This document shows positions 25,872-34,748 of a stretch of DNA of 41,647 nt, in pieces; the first letter of the stretch is position 1; every line of letters begins with the position of its first letter. A program made the translations under genes and the position numbers. Location: the NCBI GenBank assembly GCA_029237505.1, contig JARBAW010000048.1, positions 1-41,647 on the forward strand. The letters are read 5' to 3'. The notes below the pieces were generated by a model. That model was not told the DNA's origin, did not search any database, and worked only from the letters and a program-made list of their open reading frames with translations. This DNA is from Nitrososphaerales archaeon. GTDB taxonomy: Archaea; Thermoproteota; Nitrososphaeria; Nitrososphaerales; Nitrososphaeraceae.

Positions 25872-27668
25872 TCAAGTCCTCATATAATAGTCTCCAGAGC
25901 TCTTTTGTGCTCTGTCCAATCTTCCACCCAATTTGTTTATTCTTGGACGGCCAGTGCTTTCATCTCGTCTGTATGTAATCGAAAGACTCTCCAGAAACTT
26001 ATTCATTCCACTCTCTTTCTTTATTGGGGAACCTGCAGATCCACTCTCCCCCGGCTTTCCAGAAAAGATAATCAATGAATCAGCCACCAAGTCTATTAAT
26101 TGCATATCATGATCAACAATTATTGCCGACTTACCCTGTGATTTAACAAATCTGTGAAGGAATTTTGCAATATTAATTCTATCCTCCACGTCCAAAAATG
26201 CTGAAGGCTCATCTAAAGCATAGATATCTGCAGGTCGTATTAATGAACAACAAACAGCTACCTTTTGCAGTTCTCCTCCACTCAGAGTATCTACTCTTTT
26301 GTCATAAAGCTTTTTGATACCCATTGGCATAACGATCTGCTGTTCCATAGTAGAACCTTCGATCGGTCCTTGATATGCCACATTTAATAACGATTGTATA
26401 TTGCCATCATATTCATTTTGCAGATATTGTGGCTTGTATGACAAACTAGCCTTGATATCCAATTGTCCACTATCTGCCTTTTCTATGCCTGCTATCATTT
26501 TCATAAATGTAGTTTTTCCCAAAGCATTGGCTCCCACCAATCCAACTATCTCTCCCTCTCTGATCTCCCCTTGAGAAACATTCAACTTAAATGATGGAAA
26601 TGACTTTGTTAAATCAGAAAATTTTGTCAGTGGTCTATCGACTATTAACTCCTCATTCTTGTTTGAACCGTCGAACTTGAATGATTTTTCTCTAAATCTG
26701 ATATTTTCCGTTGGAATAAATCCATCCAAAAAAGCGTTAATACCTACTCTGGTACCTTGTATCGGAGCAACTATTCCGTATGCACCTGGTTCACCATACA
26801 GAATATGAATGTAATCTGAAAGATAGTCTAGAAGAGTTAGATCATGTTCAACCACCATTACGCTCTTGCCATCATCTGCAAGTTGTTTTATAGTTCTCGC
26901 AACAGCCAATCTTTGATAGATATCATTGTATGATGAAGGTTCATCAAAGAAATAATAATCCGCATCCTTGTTGACTGCAATAGCAACAGCCAATCGTTGT
27001 AATTCTCCGCCACTCAATTCGGAGAGAGATCGATCAAGTGAATTATGAAGAGATAATTGTTCGGTCACCAAATCAATTACACCTCTTTCATCATACTTCT
27101 TCAAAAGCTCGCGTGCTGTTCCCTTGAAGGCCTTGGGAATCAATTGAACCATTTGGGGTTTGATTGAAGTTCGCAAATCTCCCGCGGCAATTTTTTCAAA
27201 ATGAGGCTTTAATTCTGTACCTTGAAAATTCCTTATGATATCATCCCATTCTAACTCAGAATCGTAGTTACCAAAATTTGGCTTTATATTACCAGACAAA
27301 ATATTCAAAAGTGTGGATTTTCCTATTCCATTTCTTCCCAACAAACCGACAACTGAACCTTTTTTGAGTAAAGGAATGTGGTAAAGCCTGAAAGAATTAA
27401 TACCGTATTGATGAATCTTGTGATCTCCAATCTCTTTTGCCAGATTAACAATAACTATTGCATCAAATGGGCATTTTTTTATACAAATTCCACACCCCGT
27501 ACACAATTCCTCAGAAATAACAGCTTTCCCATCTTCGGGCCTCTGAATAATACACTCTCCTCCCGTCTTATTCACAGGACAATAAACGATGCATTCCAAA
27601 CCGCATTTCTTTGGTTGACAGAGTTCTTCATCTAAGACGGCGACCCTGTGGGTAGAATTAGGGTTCAT
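25872..27668 (-). CDS. abce1: Ribosome-recycling ATPase ABCE1 (Rli1)
   Basis: A 598-residue ABCE1. The N-terminal domain carries two 4Fe-4S clusters, with cysteines in CQPKKCGLECIVYC and the ferredoxin-like CTGCGICIKKCP. Two ABC domains follow: Walker A GRNGIGKST (111-119) and GANALGKTT, signatures LSGGELQRLAV and LSGGELQKVAV, and Walker B in YYFFDEPS and IYALDEPS. It splits ribosomes after termination. All cluster cysteines and catalytic residues appear intact. It is divergent from the triple-knuckle protein gene, with 154 bp between the starts. Confidence 0.97.
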   Translation of the reverse strand: MNPNSTHRVAVLDEELCQPKKCGLECIVYCPVNKTGGECIIQRPEDGKAVISEELCTGCGICIKKCPFDAIVIVNLAKEIGDHKIHQYGINSFRLYHIPLLKKGSVVGLLGRNGIGKSTLLNILSGNIKPNFGNYDSELEWDDIIRNFQGTELKPHFEKIAAGDLRTSIKPQMVQLIPKAFKGTARELLKKYDERGVIDLVTEQLSLHNSLDRSLSELSGGELQRLAVAIAVNKDADYYFFDEPSSYNDIYQRLAVARTIKQLADDGKSVMVVEHDLTLLDYLSDYIHILYGEPGAYGIVAPIQGTRVGINAFLDGFIPTENIRFREKSFKFDGSNKNEELIVDRPLTKFSDLTKSFPSFKLNVSQGEIREGEIVGLVGANALGKTTFMKMIAGIEKADSGQLDIKASLSYKPQYLQNEYDGNIQSLLNVAYQGPIEGSTMEQQIVMPMGIKKLYDKRVDTLSGGELQKVAVCCSLIRPADIYALDEPSAFLDVEDRINIAKFLHRFVKSQGKSAIIVDHDMQLIDLVADSLIIFSGKPGESGSAGSPIKKESGMNKFLESLSITYRRDESTGRPRINKLGGRLDRAQKSSGDYYMRT

Positions 27669-27822
27669 AGGTAACTATGATAGTATTAATGAAATGATAT
27701 TTTATAATTGTTGAGGATCTTATAAACTGGGAATTTTTCTGTATCTCAATAGATTGCACTTATTATTGTAATATTTATTTTCGAGAAATACTAAAAAGTA
27801 TCGGATTATTGACAAATTTAAG

Positions 27823-28503
27823 ATGGGCGAACTATACTGCAATGACTCACGTTGCCACAGAAATAGGAGCGGGGAGAGACATAAGGCCCACATGAAAGGT
27901 GACGAACATTCAAGCGTCTACCATGGTGAAAATTATTGCAATGATCCGCGATGCCCACAAAACAGGGAAGGACAGAAACATGAAGCTCACACCGAGTCAA
28001 ATATCTCAAATGAAATGACTGTTCATAAAAGATTTGATACCACTAATGAATATCCCTACTGCAATGATCCACGATGCCAGATAAACCGAGATGGAGAAAG
28101 GCATAGACAACACTCCCATGAAAACCCCAATTTTTATCATATTAAGTACTTGGGTGGCCACAAAGCATTTCCTACTCACACCGATACTAAGATGCATTTT
28201 TACTACGATAGAATTGAAATTGACAATCCAAAACTGATAGTTCCATACAGATATATGCAAAATATCGAAAACACAAATGAAAAGAAAATATCTGCATTGA
28301 GAGTAATACTTCTTGGACTTATTTTTGTTCCACTAGCCATAGTTGGTGCTCTATGGAAAAAGAATCACGTCTATACAATCATACGGTTCAGAGATAATTT
28401 CGATGATCAAATGATTGTCTTGGATTTTGACCAAAACATAGCTTCTGCCCAATCCCTAATCTATAAGAGGATGTTGGAATTCCGTAATGCTAAGGAATTC
28501 TAA
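27823..28503 (+). CDS. Triple Cys2His2-knuckle protein with PH-like domain and one TM segment
   Basis: A 226-residue protein with three near-identical N-terminal modules of strict spacing C-x4-C-x8-H-x2-H. Ligands are C6/C11/H20/H23, C39/C44/H53/H56 and C80/C85/H94/H97. Each module reads YCND-S/P-RC, then x-x-NR-x-G-x-x-H-x-x-H, which suggests three separate zinc knuckles. From about residue 105 a bacterial-PH-like domain follows (YLGGHKAF, FYYDRIEIDN, LIVPYRYMQNIEN). A hydrophobic helix (about 158-176) interrupts it, and the end is VYTIIRFRDNFDDQMIVLDF plus a helix. A TATA-like AAATACTAAAAAG lies about 31 bp before the ATG. I do not recognise a named family; it is likely membrane-associated. 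Confidence 0.72.
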   Translation: MGELYCNDSRCHRNRSGERHKAHMKGDEHSSVYHGENYCNDPRCPQNREGQKHEAHTESNISNEMTVHKRFDTTNEYPYCNDPRCQINRDGERHRQHSHENPNFYHIKYLGGHKAFPTHTDTKMHFYYDRIEIDNPKLIVPYRYMQNIENTNEKKISALRVILLGLIFVPLAIVGALWKKNHVYTIIRFRDNFDDQMIVLDFDQNIASAQSLIYKRMLEFRNAKEF

Positions 28504-28561
28504 TCGCAGTTTTGAAGAAACCTAGCTAAGATTAAATTATCCCCCAATGCTTTACATTATC

Positions 28562-28679
28562 AAGCCGGCCATAGTAATAGGGTGCGACCCGGTCCCATTC
28601 CGAACCCGGAAGTCAAACCTGTTATCGCTGCTGTGTTACTGATCTACGTGAGTGGTTGGGAAGCAGCAGTGCTGGCATT
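28562..28679 (+). rRNA. rrf: 5S ribosomal RNA
   Basis: The internal sequence GGTCCCATTCCGAACCCGGA and the following AAGTCAAACCTG are the conserved loop B/C region of 5S rRNA. The terminal helix is formed by GCCGGC at 28564-28569 and GCTGGC at 28671-28676, with one G-U pair. The GATCTACGTGAGTGGTTGGG arm is also typical. The ends are set by that helix and are accurate to a few bases. It stands alone, away from 16S and 23S genes, as is usual in Thaumarchaeota. An ATTAAATTAT element about 25 bp upstream is a plausible TATA box, and a T-run follows. Confidence 0.95.
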
Positions 28680-28717
28680 CTAATATCTTGACATTTTTGA
28701 TTAGTATATTCTGCATT

Positions 28718-29299
28718 TTATCGTGTCATCTCCTCTCCAAAATGCACTTCGGAAAGTAATTCCTGTACATTCATAGCTATGCTATCAAGCAATTCATACA
28801 AAAAGACAAATTCTCTTGGATGCCATATCCTACACTCAATTAGGCACGCCATGTTAACGACACGAACTGAAACCGTTCTTGTAACTTCAGACTTGAGGGC
28901 TTGAAATAGAAAATCTTTGATGCGCTGGTCTTTAGTCAATCTAGAAGCCAAGATGCTATCACTCCAACCAGCCTCATTCACGTGACCTCCAGTCAAACTG
29001 TAATAGAGCTTTGAATTTAAGAGATTTTGATGATTCGCATCGTTTTCTATCAAATCCTGATTTTGAACAAGACAATAAATGTTATAGAAGGGTCCCATTC
29101 TAACAACATCTTCTGAACCTACAAAGTCAATATTTCCGGAAAGCATTCGAATAAATCCATCTCTGTTTCCCAACCACCTTTCAAAATACGGTTTGTATTT
29201 TTGGGGTATGTCAGAATCAAAATGTCCAATTCTACACTGTATGTCATCCAGACCTAATAAGTCAATTATTTCTTTAATTTGAAGAATTGGCAAGGACAA
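28718..29299 (-). CDS. Hypothetical protein, 193 residues
   Basis: A soluble, mostly helical protein that I do not recognise. It starts at TTG 29299 with MSLPILQIKEIIDLLGLDD. The centre contains NRDGFIRMLSGNIDFVGSED and SKLYYSLTGGHVNEAGWSDS, and the C-terminal half contains RTVSVRVVNMACLIECRIWH followed by FLYELLDSIAMNVQELL. Two Cys occur near the middle-to-end but no metal motif is evident. It begins 38 bp after the leucyl aminopeptidase stop on the same strand, so it may share that transcript. Confidence 0.55.
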   Translation of the reverse strand: MSLPILQIKEIIDLLGLDDIQCRIGHFDSDIPQKYKPYFERWLGNRDGFIRMLSGNIDFVGSEDVVRMGPFYNIYCLVQNQDLIENDANHQNLLNSKLYYSLTGGHVNEAGWSDSILASRLTKDQRIKDFLFQALKSEVTRTVSVRVVNMACLIECRIWHPREFVFLYELLDSIAMNVQELLSEVHFGEEMTR

Positions 29300-29337
29300 A
29301 ACAATTGTTAGTTACTGCATTGCAGATCAATTTGTTG

Positions 29338-30825
29338 CTATGACGCATTTTGACTCGCAATAAATTTGACAATTGTTCTGATACCAAAACCAGTAGCTCC
29401 TTTTGGATTATATGTCTTTTCTTTGGTACCCTCTTGATTCCAGGCTGTTCCAGCAATATCCAAATGTACCCATGGAATATCGTCAACAAAATAGGACAAG
29501 AATGCGGCAGCAGTAATAGCACCTCCACCTCTCCCTCCGATATTTTTTATATCTGCATTTGAGCTTTTCAATTGTTCTTTGTAATCATCAAATAGTGGGA
29601 GTTCCCATATTTTTTCACCTGTTTGTTTCGAATACTCTAGAATTTTCGTTACTAATTCTCTATTATTTCCCATCAATGCAGCAACATTTGAACCAAGTGC
29701 TATTATGGCCGCACCTGTCAAAGTTGCCATATCGATAATAGATTGAGGCGCAAAAGTTTTTACTGCAAAGGCAAGTGCATCTCCTAAAATAATTCTACCC
29801 TCAGCGTCAGTATTTAAAACTTCGACAGTTTTACTGTTATACATTTTGATGATATCACCAGGTCGATAAGAATTACCCGAAGGCATATTCTCTACAGCAG
29901 GTATTATGCCAATCACATTTGTCTTCAAATCAAGATCAGATATGGCCTTCATTATGCCAATTACATTACACCCACCACATTTGTCGTACTTCATCTCCTC
30001 CATCTTGTCAGAAGGCTTGATTGAAATTCCGCCTGTATCAAATGTAACTGCCTTTCCAACAACAACTATTCGTTTGTCATTTTTCATAGATCCTAGATAT
30101 TCTATTACTATTAGATTGGGAGTGCTAGAGCTACCTCTACCTACTGCCAATATGCCACCAAATCCATAAGTTTCCATTTCCTCCTTTCTAATCACCCTTA
30201 CCTTGATCTTTGGATTTGCTGATAATTTTTCTGAGAAATTTGCAAGAATTTTTGGCGAACAGTCATTTGGAGGCAAGTTACTAATGTCTCGAGTGAATAT
30301 CACAGCATCAGATAGTATTGAGGCGGAGTCGATGATGTTTTGAATAGCCGTCAGGTCTTTCCCTGTCAAGATCCTAACTTGATTAAGATCAGTGCTATCT
30401 TCATCCTTCTTATAGTTAGTAAATGAATAATTTGATAATTTGATTCCTTCTACTATCGCCGACAGGTGTTCGTTATCAATGCCCTTGAATGGAATAATCA
30501 CTAATTCATCTGCAGCCAACTCTTTTGACTTGTTAACTACTTTACCAGTCAGATTCCTCGTTTTTTCAGGTTCCAAACTTTTTTTATCGCCCATTCCTAA
30601 AAGCAAAACGCGTTTGATGCTAGATCCAGGAGTATTATGAATTACACTCATTGAACCTTCCTTTGCTGTAAATTCCTTTGATTTGACTATCTCTCTAATT
30701 ATGGGATCAAAGTCATTGGTAATATCTGATAATGACAAGGTAGAAACTTCATCCGTGAAGACATAATTCACCAGGAGTTTTGTTCTCAACGATGAAATAT
30801 TGTTTTCAGCCTCAATAACGACCAT
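29338..30825 (-). CDS. pepA: Leucyl aminopeptidase (M17 family)
   Basis: A 495-residue M17 cytosol aminopeptidase. The N-terminal regulatory domain is followed by the dizinc catalytic domain, with VGKAVTFDTGGISIKPSDKM, the metal and active-site signature NTDAEGRI, and LTGAAIIALGSNVAALMGN. It removes N-terminal residues from peptides in the cytosol, and would complete proteasome product degradation. The ATG at 30825 is preferred over the TTG two codons upstream because a TATA element lies about 27 bp before it, inside a palindrome. Confidence 0.94.
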   Translation of the reverse strand: MVVIEAENNISSLRTKLLVNYVFTDEVSTLSLSDITNDFDPIIREIVKSKEFTAKEGSMSVIHNTPGSSIKRVLLLGMGDKKSLEPEKTRNLTGKVVNKSKELAADELVIIPFKGIDNEHLSAIVEGIKLSNYSFTNYKKDEDSTDLNQVRILTGKDLTAIQNIIDSASILSDAVIFTRDISNLPPNDCSPKILANFSEKLSANPKIKVRVIRKEEMETYGFGGILAVGRGSSSTPNLIVIEYLGSMKNDKRIVVVGKAVTFDTGGISIKPSDKMEEMKYDKCGGCNVIGIMKAISDLDLKTNVIGIIPAVENMPSGNSYRPGDIIKMYNSKTVEVLNTDAEGRIILGDALAFAVKTFAPQSIIDMATLTGAAIIALGSNVAALMGNNRELVTKILEYSKQTGEKIWELPLFDDYKEQLKSSNADIKNIGGRGGGAITAAAFLSYFVDDIPWVHLDIAGTAWNQEGTKEKTYNPKGATGFGIRTIVKFIASQNAS

Positions 30826-30841
30826 GTTCAAAATCAGAAGT

Positions 30842-30860
30842 ATACTTTATTTTAAAGTAT
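30842..30860 (-). promoter_or_regulatory. Palindromic TATA region of pepA
   Basis: ATACTTTA and TAAAGTAT form a perfect inverted repeat around three bases. On the minus strand the centre supplies TTTAAAATAAA about 27 bp before the pepA ATG. A regulator binding the palindrome would block TBP; this is inference. Confidence 0.45.
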
Positions 30861-31040
30861 TGAAGACTCTACTTTTGCCAAGATTTCAAATTATGGATAA
30901 GTACATAACATCATACAAGAGTCTATGAGAGCCTAATTCGTGTCTTATTCTTATTATTATTATCATCATCAACTCACTTAGTCGATAAGTTGTAAAAATC
31001 AAGGATAAGAAAGTAGGACATTTATTAAATATCTATAAGT

Positions 31041-32447
31041 GTGAGTATTATCAAATCGATAAGAAGAGATATGGTCAATAAAGGCAACAAAGTTACTCCC
31101 AATCTCCTTGATATTCCGTCGGAGCTTGAAGATTTCATGAAAAATGATACATACTCCTTACTTGTGAAGGGACCTTCGGGATCAGGAAAAACCACGTTTT
31201 CTCTTACCATTCTACATTCCTTAAAAGCAAAAAACAATTTTTTCTATATTTCCACTAGAACTTCTCCCAAACAAATCTTTGAACAGTATCCATGGTTAAG
31301 AAAGTTTGTAAAGGAACCAAGTAGGGATATTGACAGTCCTGATGTTGGACAAAATCTTTCGGCTTTTGAAGATGCTCGATTAGACGAGCCTGAATCACTC
31401 TTTGAAAGAGTTACCAATCAGTTAATGGACGTAAAGAACCCCGTCATAATAATTGATAGTTGGGACTCCGTTGCTTCATTGATGGACAGAGAAGCCAGGT
31501 TAAACAACGAAAGAGTACTTCAGACTTGGAGAGAACGTGCAAAGGCAAAATTGATTTTTACAACCGAGGAGTCAGTGGAATCCAGTCTGGAAAATATTGT
31601 TGATGGTGTAGTGGAGTTAAACTATGAACTTAAAGATGGAATACGGACAAGGAGTTTATTTCTCAAGAAACTTAGGGGAATTCCAATAAAGAGATCGGTC
31701 TATTTCTTTACCCTAAAAGATAGAATCACGCAGTGTTTTCATAGCTATGATGTTAGGGATTTCAGAATAGTGAACAAGGAAAATATTTCAAGAGAAAAAG
31801 AATCTCATACGCAATCATTGCAGTCAGGGTATCATGATCTTGATATTTTTGTTGGAAACCCTTTACCACAAAATGGCTTGATAACTATTGAAAAGGATGA
31901 TTCAATATCTAATGATACTTTATTACTATTTTTGAACGATCTTTTACAGAATTTTTCTAGAATGAATTATTCATTACTTCTGGATTCAACACTGGGACCG
32001 TCATTGACAGATACGTACAAATCCAAAAGTAAAAATCAGAAAAAACTTTACCTGATGGCGGAACCTATTTTGCAAGAAAAGTTATCTAAGCATGAATTAA
32101 GAAAGAAGAATACGTTCTACAAGTATATAGATACTGCAATTTCAGGACATCAAACTAGGGAAAAAATTATCTCCATGATGGAATCAAGTACCATTACCAG
32201 CTTAGCGCCAACCACCACCGATATTGTTAGCTATTGCAGATACATCAAGAAGAAATTTGAACTTACATTTTTGATTCTAAATTCAAGCAATAACCCTGAA
32301 CAATTCTATTCATTTTCAGATATTCATTTGAAATTCGTACTAATTTGTGGAACACTTTTCTTGAAGTGTTCTACACCTGCTTCCGCATTGTTTGGAATAA
32401 AGGTTGCTAATTCGGTACCTCAAATCCAACTAGATCATGTTTTGTAA
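31041..32447 (+). CDS. KaiC/GvpD-like RecA-superfamily ATPase
   Basis: A 468-residue protein. The first half is a RecA/KaiC-type domain with Walker A GPSGSGKTT (44-52), the STRTSPKQI segment after strand 2, and Walker B NPVIIIDSWDS (133-143). The region ELNYELKDGIRTRSLFLKKL is typical of KaiC-like archaeal proteins. The second half begins SLQSGYHDLDIFVGNPLPQN, like a repeated KaiC domain start. It has no P-loop, so it appears to be a degenerate second domain. The start is GTG 31041; ATG 31071 is an alternative. It converges on a winged-helix gene, overlapping by 18 bp. The role is probably regulatory, target unknown. Confidence 0.75.
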   Translation: MSIIKSIRRDMVNKGNKVTPNLLDIPSELEDFMKNDTYSLLVKGPSGSGKTTFSLTILHSLKAKNNFFYISTRTSPKQIFEQYPWLRKFVKEPSRDIDSPDVGQNLSAFEDARLDEPESLFERVTNQLMDVKNPVIIIDSWDSVASLMDREARLNNERVLQTWRERAKAKLIFTTEESVESSLENIVDGVVELNYELKDGIRTRSLFLKKLRGIPIKRSVYFFTLKDRITQCFHSYDVRDFRIVNKENISREKESHTQSLQSGYHDLDIFVGNPLPQNGLITIEKDDSISNDTLLLFLNDLLQNFSRMNYSLLLDSTLGPSLTDTYKSKSKNQKKLYLMAEPILQEKLSKHELRKKNTFYKYIDTAISGHQTREKIISMMESSTITSLAPTTTDIVSYCRYIKKKFELTFLILNSSNNPEQFYSFSDIHLKFVLICGTLFLKCSTPASALFGIKVANSVPQIQLDHVL

Positions 32448-32738
32448 CTTTATATTGTAGGGCTCTTCTTCAGCGCTTTCTTCTAGTGATATTGGTAACA
32501 AATGCATCATTTGTTCATAATAGTCTAAGAATGTAGCTCCTTTGTCTGTAACTTTATAGACCATTTTTGCTCCATTGTTATTTTCCATTATGAGACCAAA
32601 ATTCAAAAGTGAATCGATATAATTTCTGCATTGATCATTACTTAACATTGCTTTGTACATTATTTTTGTTCGGGTTTCTTCTCTGATAGCAGATCTCAAT
32701 ATTGCCGCTATGACTCCATATTTACTTCTATTTTTCAT
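32430..32738 (-). CDS. Winged helix-turn-helix DNA-binding protein
   Basis: A 102-residue archaeal wHTH protein. The start MKNRSKYGVIAAILRSAIRE and the helices KIMYKAMLSNDQCRNYIDSLLNFGLI match the HTH_45-type transcription regulators abundant in Thaumarchaeota. The wing follows as KMVYKVTDKGATFL, then a C-terminal helix and an acidic tail. ATG 32738 is preferred, giving the usual family N-terminus; TTG 32762 is an alternative that fits a TATA-like TTTAATAG near 32785. The last 18 bp overlap the 3' end of the converging KaiC-like gene. Confidence 0.8.
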   Translation of the reverse strand: MKNRSKYGVIAAILRSAIREETRTKIMYKAMLSNDQCRNYIDSLLNFGLIMENNNGAKMVYKVTDKGATFLDYYEQMMHLLPISLEESAEEEPYNIKLQNMI

Positions 32739-32927
32739 TGCCCAATAACTGAAGTTATGCAATATAACTGGAGTGAAACTATTAAATAGAAACTTAAATG
32801 TCTAGATTCAACTACATAAATCAGAATAAAATTTTAATCTATGTATTTATTCCATTCTTGTTCCAGAAAAAAAAACTGCCGAATGTTCGATTAAATTTTC
32901 TCTAAAAAAATACTTTGATAATTATTC

Positions 32928-33212
32928 TCAAACACAATTGCCTGCCTTATCGATATTATTTTGATTAAGCACACAATCTGTCATGACTGGTTTTATTTTT
33001 TGAAACCTTATTTTACCCTTATTGATTTTTCCAGAATTCTGCATTGTTGCAGTTTTGGATTCCATCAACGATATGTGGTCATTACAAACTAGGCCAATCA
33101 TATACTCTTCATTGTCCGAAAATATAGAAACAATATGAGAAGGGGGCATGTTACAGATTCGACCTTTGATCATTATAGAGCATCTTTCTGGAACCATATC
33201 CCATTCAAGCAT
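32928..33212 (-). CDS. Small putative metal-binding protein, 94 residues
   Basis: An ORF from ATG 33210-33212. The core is MVPERCSIMIKGRICNMPPS, then HIVSIFSDNEEYMIGLVCNDH. Cys11, Cys20, Cys43 and His46 are spaced like a single zinc site. The C-terminal 45 residues are basic and contain two more Cys without clear spacing. I do not recognise a named family. It lies between a wHTH gene and tfb on the same strand, with separate promoters likely. Confidence 0.6.
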   Translation of the reverse strand: MLEWDMVPERCSIMIKGRICNMPPSHIVSIFSDNEEYMIGLVCNDHISLMESKTATMQNSGKINKGKIRFQKIKPVMTDCVLNQNNIDKAGNCV

Positions 33213-33317
33213 TCTGAAGCAATAGATGTTATAACCCTTTGTTTGTACCCGAACTCCGGCTAAAATATTAGTGTCAGATACCTTAGTAAAAATAATGGAA
33301 GTTAATTTTGGACTTTC

Positions 33318-34271
33318 TTATTGTTGGCCGTCTAGAATATTCTTGATTTCCTTACATCTTTTTCTTAAGGAAACTGTAGAAATATCCGCTACTTGGCACA
33401 CTTCAACTTGGCGTAAGAATTCGTTGCAGTCCTGTGATGCGATATATATAATAGCTCCTGCGAAAGCACGAGGATTTTTTCCAATTGAAATTCTACTGTG
33501 CTGAACAAGTGAGTAAATTCGCAATGCTTCCCTTTTTGTTTTTTCTGTAAGTTTTAATCTATTTGAAATCAGTGTCACGTAATCAATCCCTTGAATAACA
33601 GGGATTTTAAGTGATAATTCCTTTAAAATCAATTTGTAATGTGACATTATTTCCTTGCTTGGAATATTACAAACATTTGCGATATCTGATATTGTTTTTG
33701 GTATTGAAATTTCTCTACAAGCAGCATATATTGAGGCCGCAACAAGTGAAACAGTAGATCTTCCCTTTGCTAATTTCCTTATAGCAGCTTTGCGATAAAT
33801 ATATGCCGCATTTTCCATTACTGCCGGACTAAGATAGAGCTTGTCTCCAAAATTATTGAGGTATTTTAGGGCTTTATCCAAGTTCCTTGAAATTGAATCA
33901 TTTAGTTGAGATCTATTATTCCATGTTCTCAATCTTTGGATTGTTTCTTTTTGAACTGGATCAAGCATTTTGCCACGGCCATCTGTGTCATTTAGTCCAA
34001 TAAGAGTCGAAAGACCCTTATGGCTTACAGTCAATGATTCAGGCATTCCAATACGGGATTTATCCTTATATTCGCCTTTCTCAAAATAAGGCAGATCATT
34101 ATTGTAGATTTTTTCATTCGAGACACAGCCGCAGGTACTACAGACATATTCACTTGAGAGTACGTCTAAAACAAGAGTAAAACTTTGACATTGATTGCAT
34201 TGAACCCTGTTATTTGCACTTGATTCAAAGGAATCGTTATTCCGAATTTGTTTGCTGTTTTCTAAGGCCAT
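33318..34271 (-). CDS. tfb: Transcription initiation factor TFB
   Basis: A 317-residue TFIIB homologue. The N-terminal zinc ribbon has C25, C28, C44 and C47 (CNQC and CSTC). The B-finger/reader region follows, including SRIGMPESLTVSHKGLSTLI. Two cyclin folds are visible, each with the LSPAVMENAAYIYRKA-like and ASIYAACREISIP or AIIYIASQDC segments that identify TFB. It bridges TBP-DNA and RNA polymerase. The ATG is at 34269-34271, with a TATA box 28 bp upstream. Thaumarchaeota usually have several TFBs, so this may be one of a set. Confidence 0.96.
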   Translation of the reverse strand: MALENSKQIRNNDSFESSANNRVQCNQCQSFTLVLDVLSSEYVCSTCGCVSNEKIYNNDLPYFEKGEYKDKSRIGMPESLTVSHKGLSTLIGLNDTDGRGKMLDPVQKETIQRLRTWNNRSQLNDSISRNLDKALKYLNNFGDKLYLSPAVMENAAYIYRKAAIRKLAKGRSTVSLVAASIYAACREISIPKTISDIANVCNIPSKEIMSHYKLILKELSLKIPVIQGIDYVTLISNRLKLTEKTKREALRIYSLVQHSRISIGKNPRAFAGAIIYIASQDCNEFLRQVEVCQVADISTVSLRKRCKEIKNILDGQQ

Positions 34272-34293
34272 CTCTACTCTTTTTTACCAGATT

Positions 34294-34304
34294 CTTTTAT
34301 TATC
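34294..34304 (-). promoter_or_regulatory. TATA box of tfb
   Basis: The minus strand reads GATAATAAAAG, centred 28 bp before the tfb ATG, consistent with a leaderless message. Confidence 0.5.
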
Positions 34305-34651
34305 AATAGTTTTTCTAGAAATCAGAAATTCCTTATGAATTGGCACTTAGACTTTATAATTCTAATTAAAATATTGATAATATAGAGAATTACGAGGAAA
34401 AATCGTATTTTTCTTTCTTAAATAAGAATCTATAAATGTTTAGTTTAGTAAGAAGAATCAATTATGGATATAAGTTTTGGAAATTTAATTTTTGTATTAG
34501 ACAAATATTGTCAGTGTCAAATTTGCCGATGACTGAGCGCATACTATTGATTTTTCGGACTAAATGAAATCCCAAATCTTTTCATTCATTTAAGATTTTC
34601 ACATACTAGCTTGGAAAATAATGTTCCTTCCAACATTGTCTTTAAGTGGGT

Positions 34652-34689
34652 ATCTAATTTGATTTTGACATACTGTTGTCAAATTAGAT
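34652..34689. repeat. Long inverted repeat with nested second pairing
   Basis: ATCTAATTTGA (34652-34662) is a perfect inverted match of TCAAATTAGAT (34679-34689). Within it TTTGACA (34664-34670) can instead pair with TGTCAAA (34677-34683), so two alternative hairpins are possible. It could be an operator or part of an RNA. Confidence 0.7.
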
Positions 34690-34748
34690 TAGTATCACTA
34701 TCATTACTTCAATTAGATAATGATTCTTACGAAACCGTTTTGCCAAAT

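Noticed and set aside
30948-30971. TTATTATTATTATCATCATC simple repeat before the KaiC-like gene (and a similar AAT run at 8233-8247)
   Set aside because: Short microsatellite-like tracts are expected in AT-rich intergenic DNA; no operator or coding role is visible.
34526-34537. CGATGACTGAGC resembling C/D-box motifs
   Set aside because: The C-like and D-like boxes overlap, leaving no guide segment, and no C'/D' pair is visible.
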